From: Sphingopyxis sp. Root154
GTDB lineage: Bacteria; Pseudomonadota; Alphaproteobacteria; Sphingomonadales; Sphingomonadaceae
Reading direction: 5' to 3'
DNA length: 64,000 nucleotides
Assembly (NCBI RefSeq): GCF_001427105.1
Contig: NZ_LMGI01000002.1
Span: 717,974 to 781,973, forward strand
Part shown: positions 18,033 to 27,624 of the stretch, piece by piece
Position numbering within the stretch: the stretch's first letter is position 1
How the letters are laid out: every line of letters starts with the position of its first letter
Notes under the pieces: model-generated
What the model was told of the DNA's origin: nothing
Databases searched by the model: none
Seen by the model: the letters and a program-made list of their open reading frames with translations, nothing else
Position numbers and translations under genes: made by a program

Positions 18033-18695
18033 ATGGCCATGCGCCCTGCCCCGCTCCTTCGCTGGCTCGTCATCGCCGCGCTGCTGACGTCCGTCGTCGG
18101 TGTGCCGCTGATCTTTCGCGAAGAATTTATCGCGGTGAGCGACCGCATCCTCGCGGCGGCCGACGAGCGGCCCGTTGCGGCGGCGGTGCTGATCGCCAGC
18201 GCATTGACGCTCGATGTGTTCCTGCCGGTGCCCAATGGCGTGACCAATACGCTCGCGGGCGCGGCTTTCGGCTTCGTGGTCGGCACGCTCGTCATCTGGG
18301 TCGGGCTGATGGGCGCGAGCCTCGCGGGCTATGCGCTCGGTCGTTGGGCCGCGCGGCCGCTCGCGGCGCGCCTCCTCGGCGCCGACGACCTCGAAAAGGC
18401 GCACAAGCTCGCCGAACGCGCCGGCCCCATCACGCTGATCGTTTCGCGCTTCGTCCCGATCCTCTGTGAAGTCACGGTGATCGCCGCCGGCATCGCAGGA
18501 ATGACCTTCGGGCGCTTTGCGCTGGTCATCGCGCTCGCCAACTTCGGCGCCGCGATGCTGTTCGCCGCGATCGGCGCCGCGGCGGTCGAGAGCGCCTCTG
18601 CCGATCTGCTGATGCTCGGCGCGATCGGTGTACCGCTCGCCGCATGGCTCGGCTGGCAGGGCACCGAGCGCTGGCGCGCGCGGCACGCCCGCTGA
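18033..18695 (+). CDS. TVP38/TMEM64 (VTT domain) membrane protein
   Basis: A 220-residue inner-membrane protein of the TVP38/TMEM64 or SNARE-associated (DedA-like) superfamily. Seen are DVFLPVPNGVTNTLAGAAFGFVVG, the re-entrant loop motif with F-P-N-G, and FVPILCEVTVIAAGIAGM, the second conserved loop. It probably moves lipid or undecaprenyl carriers, but the function of this subgroup is unsettled. It begins 16 bases after purT on the same strand. Confidence 0.85.
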   Translation: MAMRPAPLLRWLVIAALLTSVVGVPLIFREEFIAVSDRILAAADERPVAAAVLIASALTLDVFLPVPNGVTNTLAGAAFGFVVGTLVIWVGLMGASLAGYALGRWAARPLAARLLGADDLEKAHKLAERAGPITLIVSRFVPILCEVTVIAAGIAGMTFGRFALVIALANFGAAMLFAAIGAAAVESASADLLMLGAIGVPLAAWLGWQGTERWRARHAR

Positions 18696-18698
18696 TCT

Positions 18699-20141
18699 TC
18701 ACGCGGCCGGCCGCGGCAGCCACACATGGACGATGAAGCCCTTCGCCGGCCGCTGGAAACTGATCTCGCCCGCGTGGCTGCTGACAATGTCGCGGCTGAT
18801 CGCGAGGCCCAGCCCCGACCCGCCCGTCTCCCGGCTGCGCGAGGTTTCGAGCCGCTCGAAAGGCTGGAACGCCTTCTCCTCATATTCGGGCGGAATCCCC
18901 TCGCCCGCGTCGTGGATGTCCACCGCAAAAGCATCGTCCATGACGGCGAGCCGGATTTCGACCGCCCCCCCATATTTGCAGCCGTTGGCGATCAGGTTCG
19001 AAAAGGCGCGTTTCAGCGCGACGGGACGGCACGGAAGGTCGGCATGTTCCGGACCGCTGTAGGACACATGCTCACCGAAGTCGCAATATTCGTCGGTCAG
19101 GCTGATCAGCAGAACCGCCAGATCGACGACCTCGACCTTCTCGCTCCGCGCCTCGGCGCCCATGAACGCCAGCGCGTCGCCGACCATCGTCTCCATCTCG
19201 TTGACATTCAGCAGCAGTTGGTCGCGCTGCTCCGGATTTTCGACATATTCGGCCATCAGGCGAAGCCGGGTGAGCGGCGTGCGCAGATCGTGCGAAATCG
19301 CCGCGAGCATCCCCATCCGTTCGTCGATGAAGCGTTTCAGCCGCAGCTGCATCGTGTTGAAGCTGTCGGCGATGGCGGCATATTCGGGCAAGCGCATTTC
19401 GGCGAGCAGCGCCGGTTCGCGGTTGCGCCCGAGCGATTCGATCGCGGCCGAAAGACGCGTCAGCGGCACAACGATGCTGCGCGCGATCCAAACCGAGAAC
19501 AGGACGACGATCAGCAAATTTCCGACGATACCGGCGGTGATGCGCGCATAATGGCGCCACGATATGGTGAGGTTGCGCTGCGTCACGGTCAGCCAGTTGC
19601 CCCCGCCCAGCTCCACCGAAATGACGAGCTCACCGAGCACGCTGCTTTCGCTGCTCGCTAATGTTTCCGACCGGAGCACCGCCGGAAGCTCGGGAATGAC
19701 CACGATCGCATTGTGGGCGGCGCGTTCCATATTTTGCTCGTCATAGACCCCTGTCTTGACGGCGACGCGTTCGACGGGAACCCCGAGGCCACCGGCGATC
19801 GATCGCCGCAGGCCTTGCGCAAACAGCGAACCGGGCTCGTGCACGATCGGCGGCGCGGTGCGGGTCAGGGTAAAATCGAGATATTGCGACGCGGCCATCG
19901 CCGCGAGCGCCTTGTCGCGGCGCACGCCTCCGCTGGTCTCGGCAAGGCGGGCGCCGCTTACCACCGAATCGATCAGCCACGCACGTTCGACCATCACGAA
20001 CGGCGGTGGCGGGATCAGATACTGCAGGCTCTGGTTGAGAAGATAGGCCGCGGCGACCGTCAGCACGATCGCAAGACCGATCCGCGGCGCGAGCCTCAGC
20101 CGGGACATCCGCGGCCGGAACCTGGCCCCAAAGCTACCCAT
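18699..20141 (-). CDS. Two-component sensor histidine kinase
   Basis: A 480-residue membrane kinase. TM1 is about 21-43 and TM2 about 200-220, bracketing a ~155-residue periplasmic sensor. A HAMP domain (221-273) follows, then the H-box AAISHDLRTPLTRLRLM with H284, and the ATPase domain with NLIANGCKYGG, DIHDAGEGIPPEYEEKAFQPFER and GGSGLGLAISRDIV. It phosphorylates the adjacent response regulator, overlapping its gene by 8 bases. The ATG at 20141 removes a non-conserved N-terminal extension. An EnvZ-like outline; the signal is unknown. Confidence 0.94.
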   Translation of the reverse strand: MGSFGARFRPRMSRLRLAPRIGLAIVLTVAAAYLLNQSLQYLIPPPPFVMVERAWLIDSVVSGARLAETSGGVRRDKALAAMAASQYLDFTLTRTAPPIVHEPGSLFAQGLRRSIAGGLGVPVERVAVKTGVYDEQNMERAAHNAIVVIPELPAVLRSETLASSESSVLGELVISVELGGGNWLTVTQRNLTISWRHYARITAGIVGNLLIVVLFSVWIARSIVVPLTRLSAAIESLGRNREPALLAEMRLPEYAAIADSFNTMQLRLKRFIDERMGMLAAISHDLRTPLTRLRLMAEYVENPEQRDQLLLNVNEMETMVGDALAFMGAEARSEKVEVVDLAVLLISLTDEYCDFGEHVSYSGPEHADLPCRPVALKRAFSNLIANGCKYGGAVEIRLAVMDDAFAVDIHDAGEGIPPEYEEKAFQPFERLETSRSRETGGSGLGLAISRDIVSSHAGEISFQRPAKGFIVHVWLPRPAA

Positions 20142-20874
20142 GTAATGGCGCCCCGCTCTCAACGTCGGCCGTGAAGAAATAGCCGCCGTTACGGACGGTA
20201 CGGATGAGCAGCGGCTCCTGCGGATTTTCCTCGATCTTGCGGCGAAGCCGGCTGATCTGGACGTCGATGCTGCGATCGATGTTGAGGTTGCTGCGTCCAT
20301 GCACAAGGTCGAGCAGCTGGTCGCGGCTGAGGACGTGCTGCGGGTGCTGCGCAAGCGCGGTCAGCAGGTCGAATTCGCCCGTCGTCAAATCGACGCGGGT
20401 CCCGCGGGGCGAGGTGAGTGCGCGTTTTGTCAGATCGAGCGTCCAGCCGGCAAAACGCAATCGCGCCTGACTGGCCGCCGCCGCCGGAGTGGAGGCCATC
20501 GTCGCCCGGCGCAGCATCGCCCGTATCCGCGCGAGCAGTTCGCGCGGGTTGAACGGTTTGGCGACATAATCGTCGGCGCCGAGTTCAAGGCCGACCACCC
20601 GGTCGGTTTCGGTATCGCGGGCGGTCAGCAGGATGATCGGAACATGGCTTTGCGCGCGCAGCCGCTGGCACAAGGCGAAACCGTCGTCGCCCGGCATCAT
20701 CACGTCGAGCACGACGACATCGAACTGGTGGCCGGCAAACATCTCCATCATCTGCCGGCCGCCGTCGGCCATCGTGACGCGCAGGCCATGGTCGCTGAGA
20801 TAGCGCGCCAGCAACGTGCGAATGTGACGGTCGTCGTCGACCACAAGGATATGGGATTGCCGGGCAGTCGACAT
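20134..20874 (-). CDS. OmpR-family response regulator
   Basis: A 246-residue regulator. The receiver domain has acidic D13-D15, phospho-acceptor D57 (VVVLDVMMPG) and K106 (KPFNP). The C-terminal OmpR/PhoB winged helix contains LTTGEFDLLTALAQHPQHVLSRDQLLD, then DRSIDVQISRLRRKIEENP and IRTVRNGGYFF. It is the first gene of the two-gene regulator-kinase operon. The divergent neighbour encodes a MipA/OmpV outer-membrane protein, the probable target or part of the same response (inferred). Confidence 0.96.
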   Translation of the reverse strand: MSTARQSHILVVDDDRHIRTLLARYLSDHGLRVTMADGGRQMMEMFAGHQFDVVVLDVMMPGDDGFALCQRLRAQSHVPIILLTARDTETDRVVGLELGADDYVAKPFNPRELLARIRAMLRRATMASTPAAAASQARLRFAGWTLDLTKRALTSPRGTRVDLTTGEFDLLTALAQHPQHVLSRDQLLDLVHGRSNLNIDRSIDVQISRLRRKIEENPQEPLLIRTVRNGGYFFTADVESGAPLHG

Positions 20875-21009
20875 GACCCCGACGATAGCGGCCGCCCGGA
20901 GCCAAGTCTCTAGCCGACACATATTGAAACAAATCGATACGGGCGGGTTATCGCGCGCGGCGGGCGGACGTCTAGGTCCGGCAGGCATCATCCATCCCCC
21001 GGAGATCCT

Positions 21010-21855
21010 ATGAACACCTCCCGATCAAGCGAAACACCCCCCACCTTGAAACAATCGCTGGCGATTGCCGCCGTTGGCGCGGCGATTACCGCCGCCTTCC
21101 TTTTCGCCCCGGCGGAACTTCACGCCCAGGAACCGCCGGCCGAAGGCGATGACTGGACCGTCATGGTCGGCGCGGGCGCGATCTATGCGCCCGATTATGA
21201 GGGGTCGAAGGATTATGAAGTCCTGCCCTTCCCCTATGTTTCGGTCGGATACAAGGACATCGCCTATCTCCGCGGCCCCGAGATCGGCGTGAACATAATC
21301 CGCATAAAGCCCACCGAGGATATGAAAATCAGCGTCGGCCCCGTCGCGCGCTTTCGCCGCGACCGGTCCGAAAAGCGCAACCGCGCGCTCGCCGGGCTCG
21401 GCAAGGTCGATATGGCGATCGAAGTCGGCGGGGCTGCCCGGCTCGATGCCGGTCCGGCGTGGCTCGAGCTTTCGCTGGTCAAGGATGTTGCGGGCGGTCA
21501 CGACGGCCTGGTGGGAACCGCGACGGGCGGCGTCGACTTCGATCTGTCGGACAAGCTGTCGCTATCGCTGAGCGGCACGACGAGCTGGGCCGACGATAAA
21601 TATATGCGCACCTATTTCGGCGTGACGCCCGCACAGGCGGCGCGCAGCGGCCTTCCCGCCTTCTCGGCCGGAAAAGGCATCAAGGATGCGGGCGCGAATA
21701 TCGGTCTGCAATACCGCCTCGGCGATCACTGGATGATCGCCGCAACCGGCGGATATACGCGGCTGCTGGGCGACGCGAAGAACGCCCCGCTGGTCCGGCT
21801 TCGCGGATCGCCCGACCAGTGGCAGGGCGGTGTTTTCGTGGCGTATCGCTTTTGA
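21010..21855 (+). CDS. MipA/OmpV family outer-membrane protein
   Basis: A 281-residue protein with an N-terminal signal peptide (hydrophobic core about 18-34, cleavage near LHAQ). A beta-barrel follows, with DWTVMVGAGAIYAPDYEGS at the start of the barrel, typical of MipA/OmpV, and a terminal aromatic residue (VAYRF). GGAG lies 7 bases before the ATG. It is divergent from the OmpR-type two-component genes, a common arrangement in which the barrel protein is under their control (inferred). Confidence 0.92.
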   Translation: MNTSRSSETPPTLKQSLAIAAVGAAITAAFLFAPAELHAQEPPAEGDDWTVMVGAGAIYAPDYEGSKDYEVLPFPYVSVGYKDIAYLRGPEIGVNIIRIKPTEDMKISVGPVARFRRDRSEKRNRALAGLGKVDMAIEVGGAARLDAGPAWLELSLVKDVAGGHDGLVGTATGGVDFDLSDKLSLSLSGTTSWADDKYMRTYFGVTPAQAARSGLPAFSAGKGIKDAGANIGLQYRLGDHWMIAATGGYTRLLGDAKNAPLVRLRGSPDQWQGGVFVAYRF

Positions 21856-21937
21856 ATCGGCGGGCGCGGTCGCGGTTTTTGCGCGCCGCGCCCGTATCAC
21901 CTTTCGCAGGGCAGCGCGCCGCGATAGGGTCGCCGCG

Positions 21938-22405
21938 ATGACAAGCGAATTTGCGATACGCCGCCTCACGGCCGCAGACGTCGATACGATGCGCGCGCTC
22001 AATGCGCTCTATGCCGCGGTGTTCGAAGATCCGGCGAGTTACCCCGCCGACGCGCCCGATGACGACTGGCTGCGCCGCCAGCTCGGGCGCGACACCCTCT
22101 TTGCGCTCGTCGCAGAATCGGCCGGCACGGTAATCGGCGGCCTCACCGCTTACGAGCTTCCCAAGCTCGAACAGGCGCGCAGCGAAATCTATCTCTACGA
22201 CCTCGCGGTCGATGCCGCGCATCGCCGCCGCGGCATCGCGACCGCGCTGATCGCCGAGCTGCAGCATATCGCCGCCGAAACCGGCGCCTGGGCGGTGTTC
22301 GTCCAGGCCGACCATGGCGACGATCCGGCGGTTGCGCTCTACACCAAGCTCGGCGCACGCGAGGATGTGATGCATTTCGACCTGCCGCCGCGCTTGCGGC
22401 CCTAG
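21938..22405 (+). CDS. AAC(3)-I-like GNAT acetyltransferase
   Basis: A 155-residue GNAT-fold acetyltransferase. The acetyl-CoA loop is HRRRGIATALI (95-105). The segments around LEQARSEIYLYDLAV and QADHGDDPAVALYTKLG (123-139), ending with EDVMHFD, closely follow those I remember for AAC(3)-I aminoglycoside 3-N-acetyltransferases. Activity on gentamicin or fortimicin is inferred and not certain for a chromosomal homologue. The ATG at 21938 gives the canonical start. There is no integron or transposon signature nearby; it sits between a MipA gene and polA. Confidence 0.85.
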   Translation: MTSEFAIRRLTAADVDTMRALNALYAAVFEDPASYPADAPDDDWLRRQLGRDTLFALVAESAGTVIGGLTAYELPKLEQARSEIYLYDLAVDAAHRRRGIATALIAELQHIAAETGAWAVFVQADHGDDPAVALYTKLGAREDVMHFDLPPRLRP

Positions 22406-22437
22406 GCCGCCCGCAACTCGGCTGCTACATCCGCGCC

Positions 22438-25248
22438 ATGTCCGAGAAGAATCACCTCTATCTGGTCGATGGCTCCAGCTACATCTTCCGCGCCTATCAC
22501 CGCTTGCCGCCGCTGACGAACCCCAAGGGGGTGCCCGTCGGCGCGGTGTATGGCTACACGACGATGCTGTGGAAGCTCGCCAAGGACCTGCACGACGCCG
22601 ACGGACCGACGCATCTCGCGGTGATCCTCGATCATTCGAGCCAGTCGTTCCGCAACGAGATTTACGATCAATATAAGGCGAACCGGCCCGAACCGCCCGA
22701 GGATCTGCGCCCGCAATTCCCGCTGATCCGCGACGCGACGCGCGCCTTCTCGCTGCCGTGCATCGAGATGGAAGGCTTCGAGGCCGACGATCTGATAGCA
22801 AGCTATGCCGAGGCCGCGGTGCGCGAAGGCTGGGACGTCACGATCGTGTCGTCGGACAAGGATCTGATGCAGCTGATCCGCGAGCCTGGCGAAGGCCCGC
22901 AAGTCGACATGCTCGACACGATGAAGAATGTCCGCCTCGGCCTGGAAGCGGTGAACGAGAAGTTCGGCGTCACGCCAGATCTGGTGGGCGACGTGCTCGC
23001 GCTGATGGGCGACAGCGTCGACAATGTGCCCGGCGTGCGCGGGGTCGGGCCGAAGACCGCGACGAAGCTGATCCAGGAATATGGCAACCTCACCGCCGCG
23101 CTCGATGGCGCCGCGGGCATGAAGGCGTCGAAGCTGCGCGACAATCTGATCGAGCACCGCGCGATGGCCGAGTTGTCGCGCATCCTCGTCGATCTGAAGC
23201 GCGATGTCGCGCTGCCCGACGCGCTCGACACGCTCAAGCTCGGCGCGATCCCGCCGCTGCCACTCAAAACCTTCCTCGACGAACATGGCTTCCGCTCGCT
23301 GTCGGCCAAGCTCGACCTTGGCGCCACGCCGGGCGGCCCGCCGACCTTCCCGCGCGCGAACGCCGCGCCGGTTGCCGCGCCCGCCGGGCCGTCGACTCCG
23401 ACGCTGCCCGCCATGCCGCCCATTGACCGGTCGGCCTATGAATGCGTGACGACGGTCGAGGCGCTCGACCGCTGGATCGCCGAAGCGGGTGCCGCGCATG
23501 TGGTTGGCATCGATACCGAAACCGCGAGCCTCGACAGCGTCACCGGCCGCCTCGTCGGGGTCAGCATGGCGACGGCGCCGGGCCGCGCCTGCTATATCCC
23601 GCTCGGCCATGGCGGCACCGACATGTTCGCCGAGAAGCCCGAGCAGATCGCGATGGACGTCGCGATCGGGCGCCTCCACGCGCTGTTTGCCGACGATGCG
23701 GTGCTGAAGGTCGGGCATAACCTCAAATACGACATCGGCGTGCTGGCGCAGCATGGCGTCACGGTCGCCCCCTATGACGACACGCTGGTGATGAGCTTCG
23801 CGCTCGACGCGGGCAAGCATCAGCACGGGCTCGACGAGCTGGCGAAGCTCCACCTCGACCACACTTGCCTGACCTTCAAGGAAATGTGCGGGACGGGCAA
23901 ATCGCAGATCAGCTTTGCCGAGGTGCAGCTCGACCGCGCGACCGAATATGCCGCCGAGGATGCCGACGTCGCACTTCGCCTCTGGAAGCTGCTCAAGCTG
24001 CGCCTGCCGATCGAAGGTGGGACGCGCGTCTATGAAATGGTCGACCGTCCGCTGGCGTCGATCGTCGAGGGGATGGAGCGCGCCGGCATCATGGTCGACC
24101 GCGAATATCTCGCGAAGCTGTCGGGTGAGTTCGCAACCGAAATGCTGCGCATCGAGGGCGAAGTCCATGGCCTTGCGGGCCAGCCCTTCACGATCGGCAG
24201 CCCGAAACAGCTTGGCGAAATCCTGTTCGACAAGCTCGGCCTGAAGGGCGGGCGCAAGGGCAAGTCGGGCGACTGGTCGACCGACCTCAGCGAACTTGAA
24301 CGTCTTGAACGCGACGGTGTGCCGATCGCGCGCAAGATTTTGGAGTGGCGCCAGCTTGCGAAGCTGAAATCGACCTATACCGACGCGCTGCAGCAGCAGA
24401 TCAACGCGACGACGGGCCGCGTCCACACAAGCTACAGCCTCGTCGGCGCGCAAACGGGACGCCTGTCGTCGACCGATCCCAATTTGCAGAATATCCCGAT
24501 CCGCACCGAGACCGGACGCCAGATCCGCGATGCGTTTATCGCGGCGCCCGGCCATGTGCTGATCGCGGCCGACTATAGCCAGATCGAGCTGCGGCTCGCG
24601 GCGCATATGGCCGATGTCCCCGAACTCAAGGAAGCCTTTGCGCGCGGCGACGACATCCACAGCGCGACCGCGATCGAATTGTTCGGCGAGGTCAACCGCG
24701 ACACGCGCGGCAAGGCGAAGACGGTCAATTTCTCGATCCTCTATGGCATTTCGCGCTGGGGCCTCGCGGGCCGCCTCGAAGTCACGCCCGACGAGGCACA
24801 GGCGCTGATCGCGCGCTATTTCGAACGCTTTCCGGGGATTTCGGACTATATCACCGATACGCTCGAGGGCGTGCGCGCGAAGGGCTATACCGAGACGCTA
24901 TTCGGGCGGAAAACCTGGTTCCCGCGCATCAAGGCGGCGAACCAGAATGAGCGCGCGGGCAGCGAACGCGCCGCGATCAACGCGCCGATCCAGGGTACGA
25001 GCGCCGACCTGATCAAGCGCGCGATGGCGCGGATGCCGAAGGCGCTCGCCGATGCCGGACTCTCGGACGTCAAGATGCTGCTGCAGGTCCACGACGAACT
25101 CGTGTTCGAGGCGCCCGAGGACAAGGCCGAAGCCGCAGGCGCGGTGATCCGTGCGGTGATGTCGGGCGCCGCCGAACCCGCGCTCAAACTCTCGGTCCCG
25201 CTCGAGGTCGAGGTCGGGACCGGCAAGAGCTGGGGCGAAGCGCATTGA
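22438..25248 (+). CDS. polA: DNA polymerase I
   Basis: A 936-residue three-domain enzyme. The N-terminal 5' nuclease has HLYLVDGSSYIFRAYH, KANRPEPPEDL and GDSVDNVPGVRGVGPKTA. The 3'-5' exonuclease begins with GIDTETAS, keeping the proofreading acidic pair. The polymerase domain has DYSQIELRLAAHM and VHDELVFE. It processes Okazaki fragments and repair gaps. Its stop overlaps the TTG start of the next small gene, so that gene is translationally coupled. Confidence 0.97.
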   Translation: MSEKNHLYLVDGSSYIFRAYHRLPPLTNPKGVPVGAVYGYTTMLWKLAKDLHDADGPTHLAVILDHSSQSFRNEIYDQYKANRPEPPEDLRPQFPLIRDATRAFSLPCIEMEGFEADDLIASYAEAAVREGWDVTIVSSDKDLMQLIREPGEGPQVDMLDTMKNVRLGLEAVNEKFGVTPDLVGDVLALMGDSVDNVPGVRGVGPKTATKLIQEYGNLTAALDGAAGMKASKLRDNLIEHRAMAELSRILVDLKRDVALPDALDTLKLGAIPPLPLKTFLDEHGFRSLSAKLDLGATPGGPPTFPRANAAPVAAPAGPSTPTLPAMPPIDRSAYECVTTVEALDRWIAEAGAAHVVGIDTETASLDSVTGRLVGVSMATAPGRACYIPLGHGGTDMFAEKPEQIAMDVAIGRLHALFADDAVLKVGHNLKYDIGVLAQHGVTVAPYDDTLVMSFALDAGKHQHGLDELAKLHLDHTCLTFKEMCGTGKSQISFAEVQLDRATEYAAEDADVALRLWKLLKLRLPIEGGTRVYEMVDRPLASIVEGMERAGIMVDREYLAKLSGEFATEMLRIEGEVHGLAGQPFTIGSPKQLGEILFDKLGLKGGRKGKSGDWSTDLSELERLERDGVPIARKILEWRQLAKLKSTYTDALQQQINATTGRVHTSYSLVGAQTGRLSSTDPNLQNIPIRTETGRQIRDAFIAAPGHVLIAADYSQIELRLAAHMADVPELKEAFARGDDIHSATAIELFGEVNRDTRGKAKTVNFSILYGISRWGLAGRLEVTPDEAQALIARYFERFPGISDYITDTLEGVRAKGYTETLFGRKTWFPRIKAANQNERAGSERAAINAPIQGTSADLIKRAMARMPKALADAGLSDVKMLLQVHDELVFEAPEDKAEAAGAVIRAVMSGAAEPALKLSVPLEVEVGTGKSWGEAH

Positions 25249-25748
25249 TCGCCGCGCTGCTGTTCGTCGCGGCGCTCGCCGCCGATCCCGCCCCCGCGCC
25301 TCCCGAAGCTGCGGTCGCCTCGGCGCCCGCGCGCCCGTCGCCGATCGCCGATACCGACTTGCGCGAATTTGCCGCGATTGCGGGGCGCAAGGCGGTCGGC
25401 CGCGCGGTTGGCGGGCCCTATGCGAACGCCGACAAGGTGTTGCTGATCGCCCGGGGCGACAAAGGCTATCCCGCGGTCGCCGCGAGCATGGGCTTTCCCG
25501 TGCGCCAGTCGCTTCCGGCGCCGCCCGCGACGACGCTTGCAGTCATCCGTATTCACCAGCGGTACGAAACGACCCTCCCCGGCCCGACCCCCGATGATCT
25601 TGCCTTCGTTGCCGCGAACAAGCTGCCTTTGTTCGTGATCGGCGAATGGGCGCGCCCCGCGCCGATGTGGGAAGTTGCCTGGGTCGACGACGCGGTACGC
25701 TATCGCGCAGTCGGCGACCTCGGCGAAATCGGTCCCTGGCAGGACTGA
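25245..25748 (+). CDS. Small secreted hypothetical protein downstream of polA
   Basis: A 167-residue protein starting at a TTG that overlaps the polA stop. The first ~18 residues are hydrophobic (ALLFVAALAADP) and could be a signal peptide. The middle has YANADKVLLIARGDKGY and HQRYETTLPGPTPDDLAFVAANKLPLFVIG; this order of strand, then PTPDDLAFV and PLFVIG, recalls JAB/MPN-like folds, but the metal-binding HxH motif is not evident. The family is unproven. Translation coupled to polA is likely. Confidence 0.65.
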   Translation: MIAALLFVAALAADPAPAPPEAAVASAPARPSPIADTDLREFAAIAGRKAVGRAVGGPYANADKVLLIARGDKGYPAVAASMGFPVRQSLPAPPATTLAVIRIHQRYETTLPGPTPDDLAFVAANKLPLFVIGEWARPAPMWEVAWVDDAVRYRAVGDLGEIGPWQD

Positions 25749-25867
25749 TCGTCGCACGCACGCGGCGCACTGACCGCCCTGCCCTTTCGCAAACCCGACT
25801 TTCCCTCTATGACGCCGCGATGACATCCGGCCGGCACTTTTGTGACAGTCGGCAACAAAGGGTCCTC

Positions 25868-26542
25868 ATGAGCAAGTTCGAACCCGTCGCCAAGGCGCCG
25901 GTCCGCATCCAGCAGAATATCCTCGCGCGCAGCGAACGCCGTCTTCTCAACTGGTTATGCGCGCGCCTTCCCGGCTGGGTCACGCCCGACCAGCTCACCA
26001 CGCTCGGCTTTGCCGGCGCGGTGCTGGTTGCTGCGGGCTATGTACTCAGTTGGTTCGACAGCGAATGGCTCGGCCTCTCGCTCGTCGGCTATATCGTCAA
26101 CTGGTTCGGCGATTCGCTCGACGGCAGCCTGGCGCGCTGGCGCGGTATCGAGCGCCCCAACTATGGCTATTTTGTCGACCATAGCGTCGACGCGCTCGCG
26201 ACATTGCTGATGATCAGCGCGATCGGGATGAGCCCCTATATGCGGCTCGACGTCGCCTTGATGGCGGTGATCGGTTATTTCCTGCTGTCGATCCACACCT
26301 TCATCGCTGCCAAGGTCGTCGGCGAATTCCGCCTGTCCTATATGGCGGGCGGCCCGACCGAGCTGCGCCTGATGCTGATGGCGATGACGATTTCGATGCC
26401 GATCATCGGCGGCGGCGACATCCACGGCACCAATTTCTCGGCCTTCGACCTGTTCGCGCTGGTCGTCTCGAGCATCCTTGTGACGCTGTTCATCGTCCAG
26501 ACGTCGGCCACCGCGCGGATGCTGCGCCGCCGCGGCGGATAG
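25868..26542 (+). CDS. CDP-alcohol phosphatidyltransferase family protein
   Basis: A 224-residue membrane enzyme of phospholipid headgroup transfer. The full signature is present: D82 and D85, G86, A89-R90, G100, D104 and D108 (GDSLDGSLAR, then GYFVDHSVD), which bind the metals and the CDP moiety. Several membrane segments follow. The alcohol acceptor cannot be predicted. ATG at 25868 is preferred; a start at 25820 would add a non-conserved leader. The convergent gene is pheA. Confidence 0.92.
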   Translation: MSKFEPVAKAPVRIQQNILARSERRLLNWLCARLPGWVTPDQLTTLGFAGAVLVAAGYVLSWFDSEWLGLSLVGYIVNWFGDSLDGSLARWRGIERPNYGYFVDHSVDALATLLMISAIGMSPYMRLDVALMAVIGYFLLSIHTFIAAKVVGEFRLSYMAGGPTELRLMLMAMTISMPIIGGGDIHGTNFSAFDLFALVVSSILVTLFIVQTSATARMLRRRGG

Positions 26543-26549
26543 CCAGAAT

Positions 26550-27443
26550 TCAGCGGCGCGCCCGCGCCTGCGGATAGGTGCCGAGCAGGCGTAGCGACTT
26601 CGTCTGGAAGTCGAGTTCCTCGAGCGCCCGGTCGATCCGCTCGTCGCCGGGCGCACCGACGATGTCGCAGTAGAATTGCGTCGCCGCGAAGCTGTCGCCG
26701 GTCTGATAGCTTTCAAGCTTGGTCATGTTGACGCCATTGGTCGCAAAGCCGCCGAGCGCCTTGTAGAGCGCGGCGGGGATGTTTTTCACCTCGAACATGA
26801 AGGTCGTCATCACCGGGCCGGTGATCGCGGCAACGTCGGCCAGCGGTTCGCGCGCGAGGATGACGAAGCGCGTCGTGTTGTGATCGGCGTCCTCCATCCC
26901 CGTACCGTGGAGCGTCAGCCCGTAAAGTTCGGCGGCGTGCGGCGGCGCGAGCGCGGCAAGCCCCACCTCCTCGCTGTCGGCGACCCACGCCGCGGCGCCC
27001 GCGGTATCGCTGTGCGCGACCGGCGCGATATTGTTGGCGCGCAGCCAGTGGCGGCACTGGCCGAGAGCCTGCTCGTGGCTCATCGCACGTGTCACCGGGC
27101 CAAGGTCGCGGCTCATCAGGCCATAGCGGATCGGCAGGAAATGCTCGCCGACGATCGACAGGCCGGATTCGGGGAGCAGGAAGTGGATGTCGGCAACGCG
27201 GCCGTGCAGGCTGTTTTCGATCGGAATGATCGCGCGGTCGACGCGGCCGTCGCGCACCGCGTCGATCGCATCCTGAAACGCATAGCAGGGCATCGGCAGC
27301 GAGTTCGCGTCATATTCGCGCGCGGCAAGGTCGCTGTTCGCGCCCGGCGCGCCCTGAAACGCCAGCCCGCGCGCGGGCTCGGCAAGTGCCGCGGTCCGCA
27401 TTTCGTCGACCAGATGCTGTGCCGAAGCCGAATAACTGCCCAT
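26550..27443 (-). CDS. pheA: Prephenate dehydratase
   Basis: A 297-residue enzyme converting prephenate to phenylpyruvate for phenylalanine synthesis. It begins with AFQGAPGANSDLAARE, then AIIPIENSLHGRVADIHFLL, GEHFLPI and a TTRFVILAREPL catalytic-domain end. The C-terminal ACT domain (about 195-280) has the ESYQTG segment seen in phenylalanine-regulated members. It is monofunctional: there is no chorismate mutase domain. Confidence 0.96.
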   Translation of the reverse strand: MGSYSASAQHLVDEMRTAALAEPARGLAFQGAPGANSDLAAREYDANSLPMPCYAFQDAIDAVRDGRVDRAIIPIENSLHGRVADIHFLLPESGLSIVGEHFLPIRYGLMSRDLGPVTRAMSHEQALGQCRHWLRANNIAPVAHSDTAGAAAWVADSEEVGLAALAPPHAAELYGLTLHGTGMEDADHNTTRFVILAREPLADVAAITGPVMTTFMFEVKNIPAALYKALGGFATNGVNMTKLESYQTGDSFAATQFYCDIVGAPGDERIDRALEELDFQTKSLRLLGTYPQARARR

Positions 27444-27624
27444 GATTGCCTTCCCAAGCTGGAGCCGCGGCGCATAGCCGCCCCGCCTCCCGCGTGCAAC
27501 CGGCGCTCGGCTGGTCCCTCGCGCGATTTCATCCCCTTGCGCCGCCGTCGCCGCGCCAGTAAGGGAGCGTCCAAATCAAATATGCGCCCGGCAAGCGGGC
27601 GTCCGTAAACGGGGCTGCTAGAGC

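Noticed and set aside
22402..24660. Long open frame antisense to polA
   Set aside because: It is the complement of a strongly conserved DNA polymerase I gene; residues are Arg/His/Asp-rich as expected for shadow frames in GC-rich DNA.
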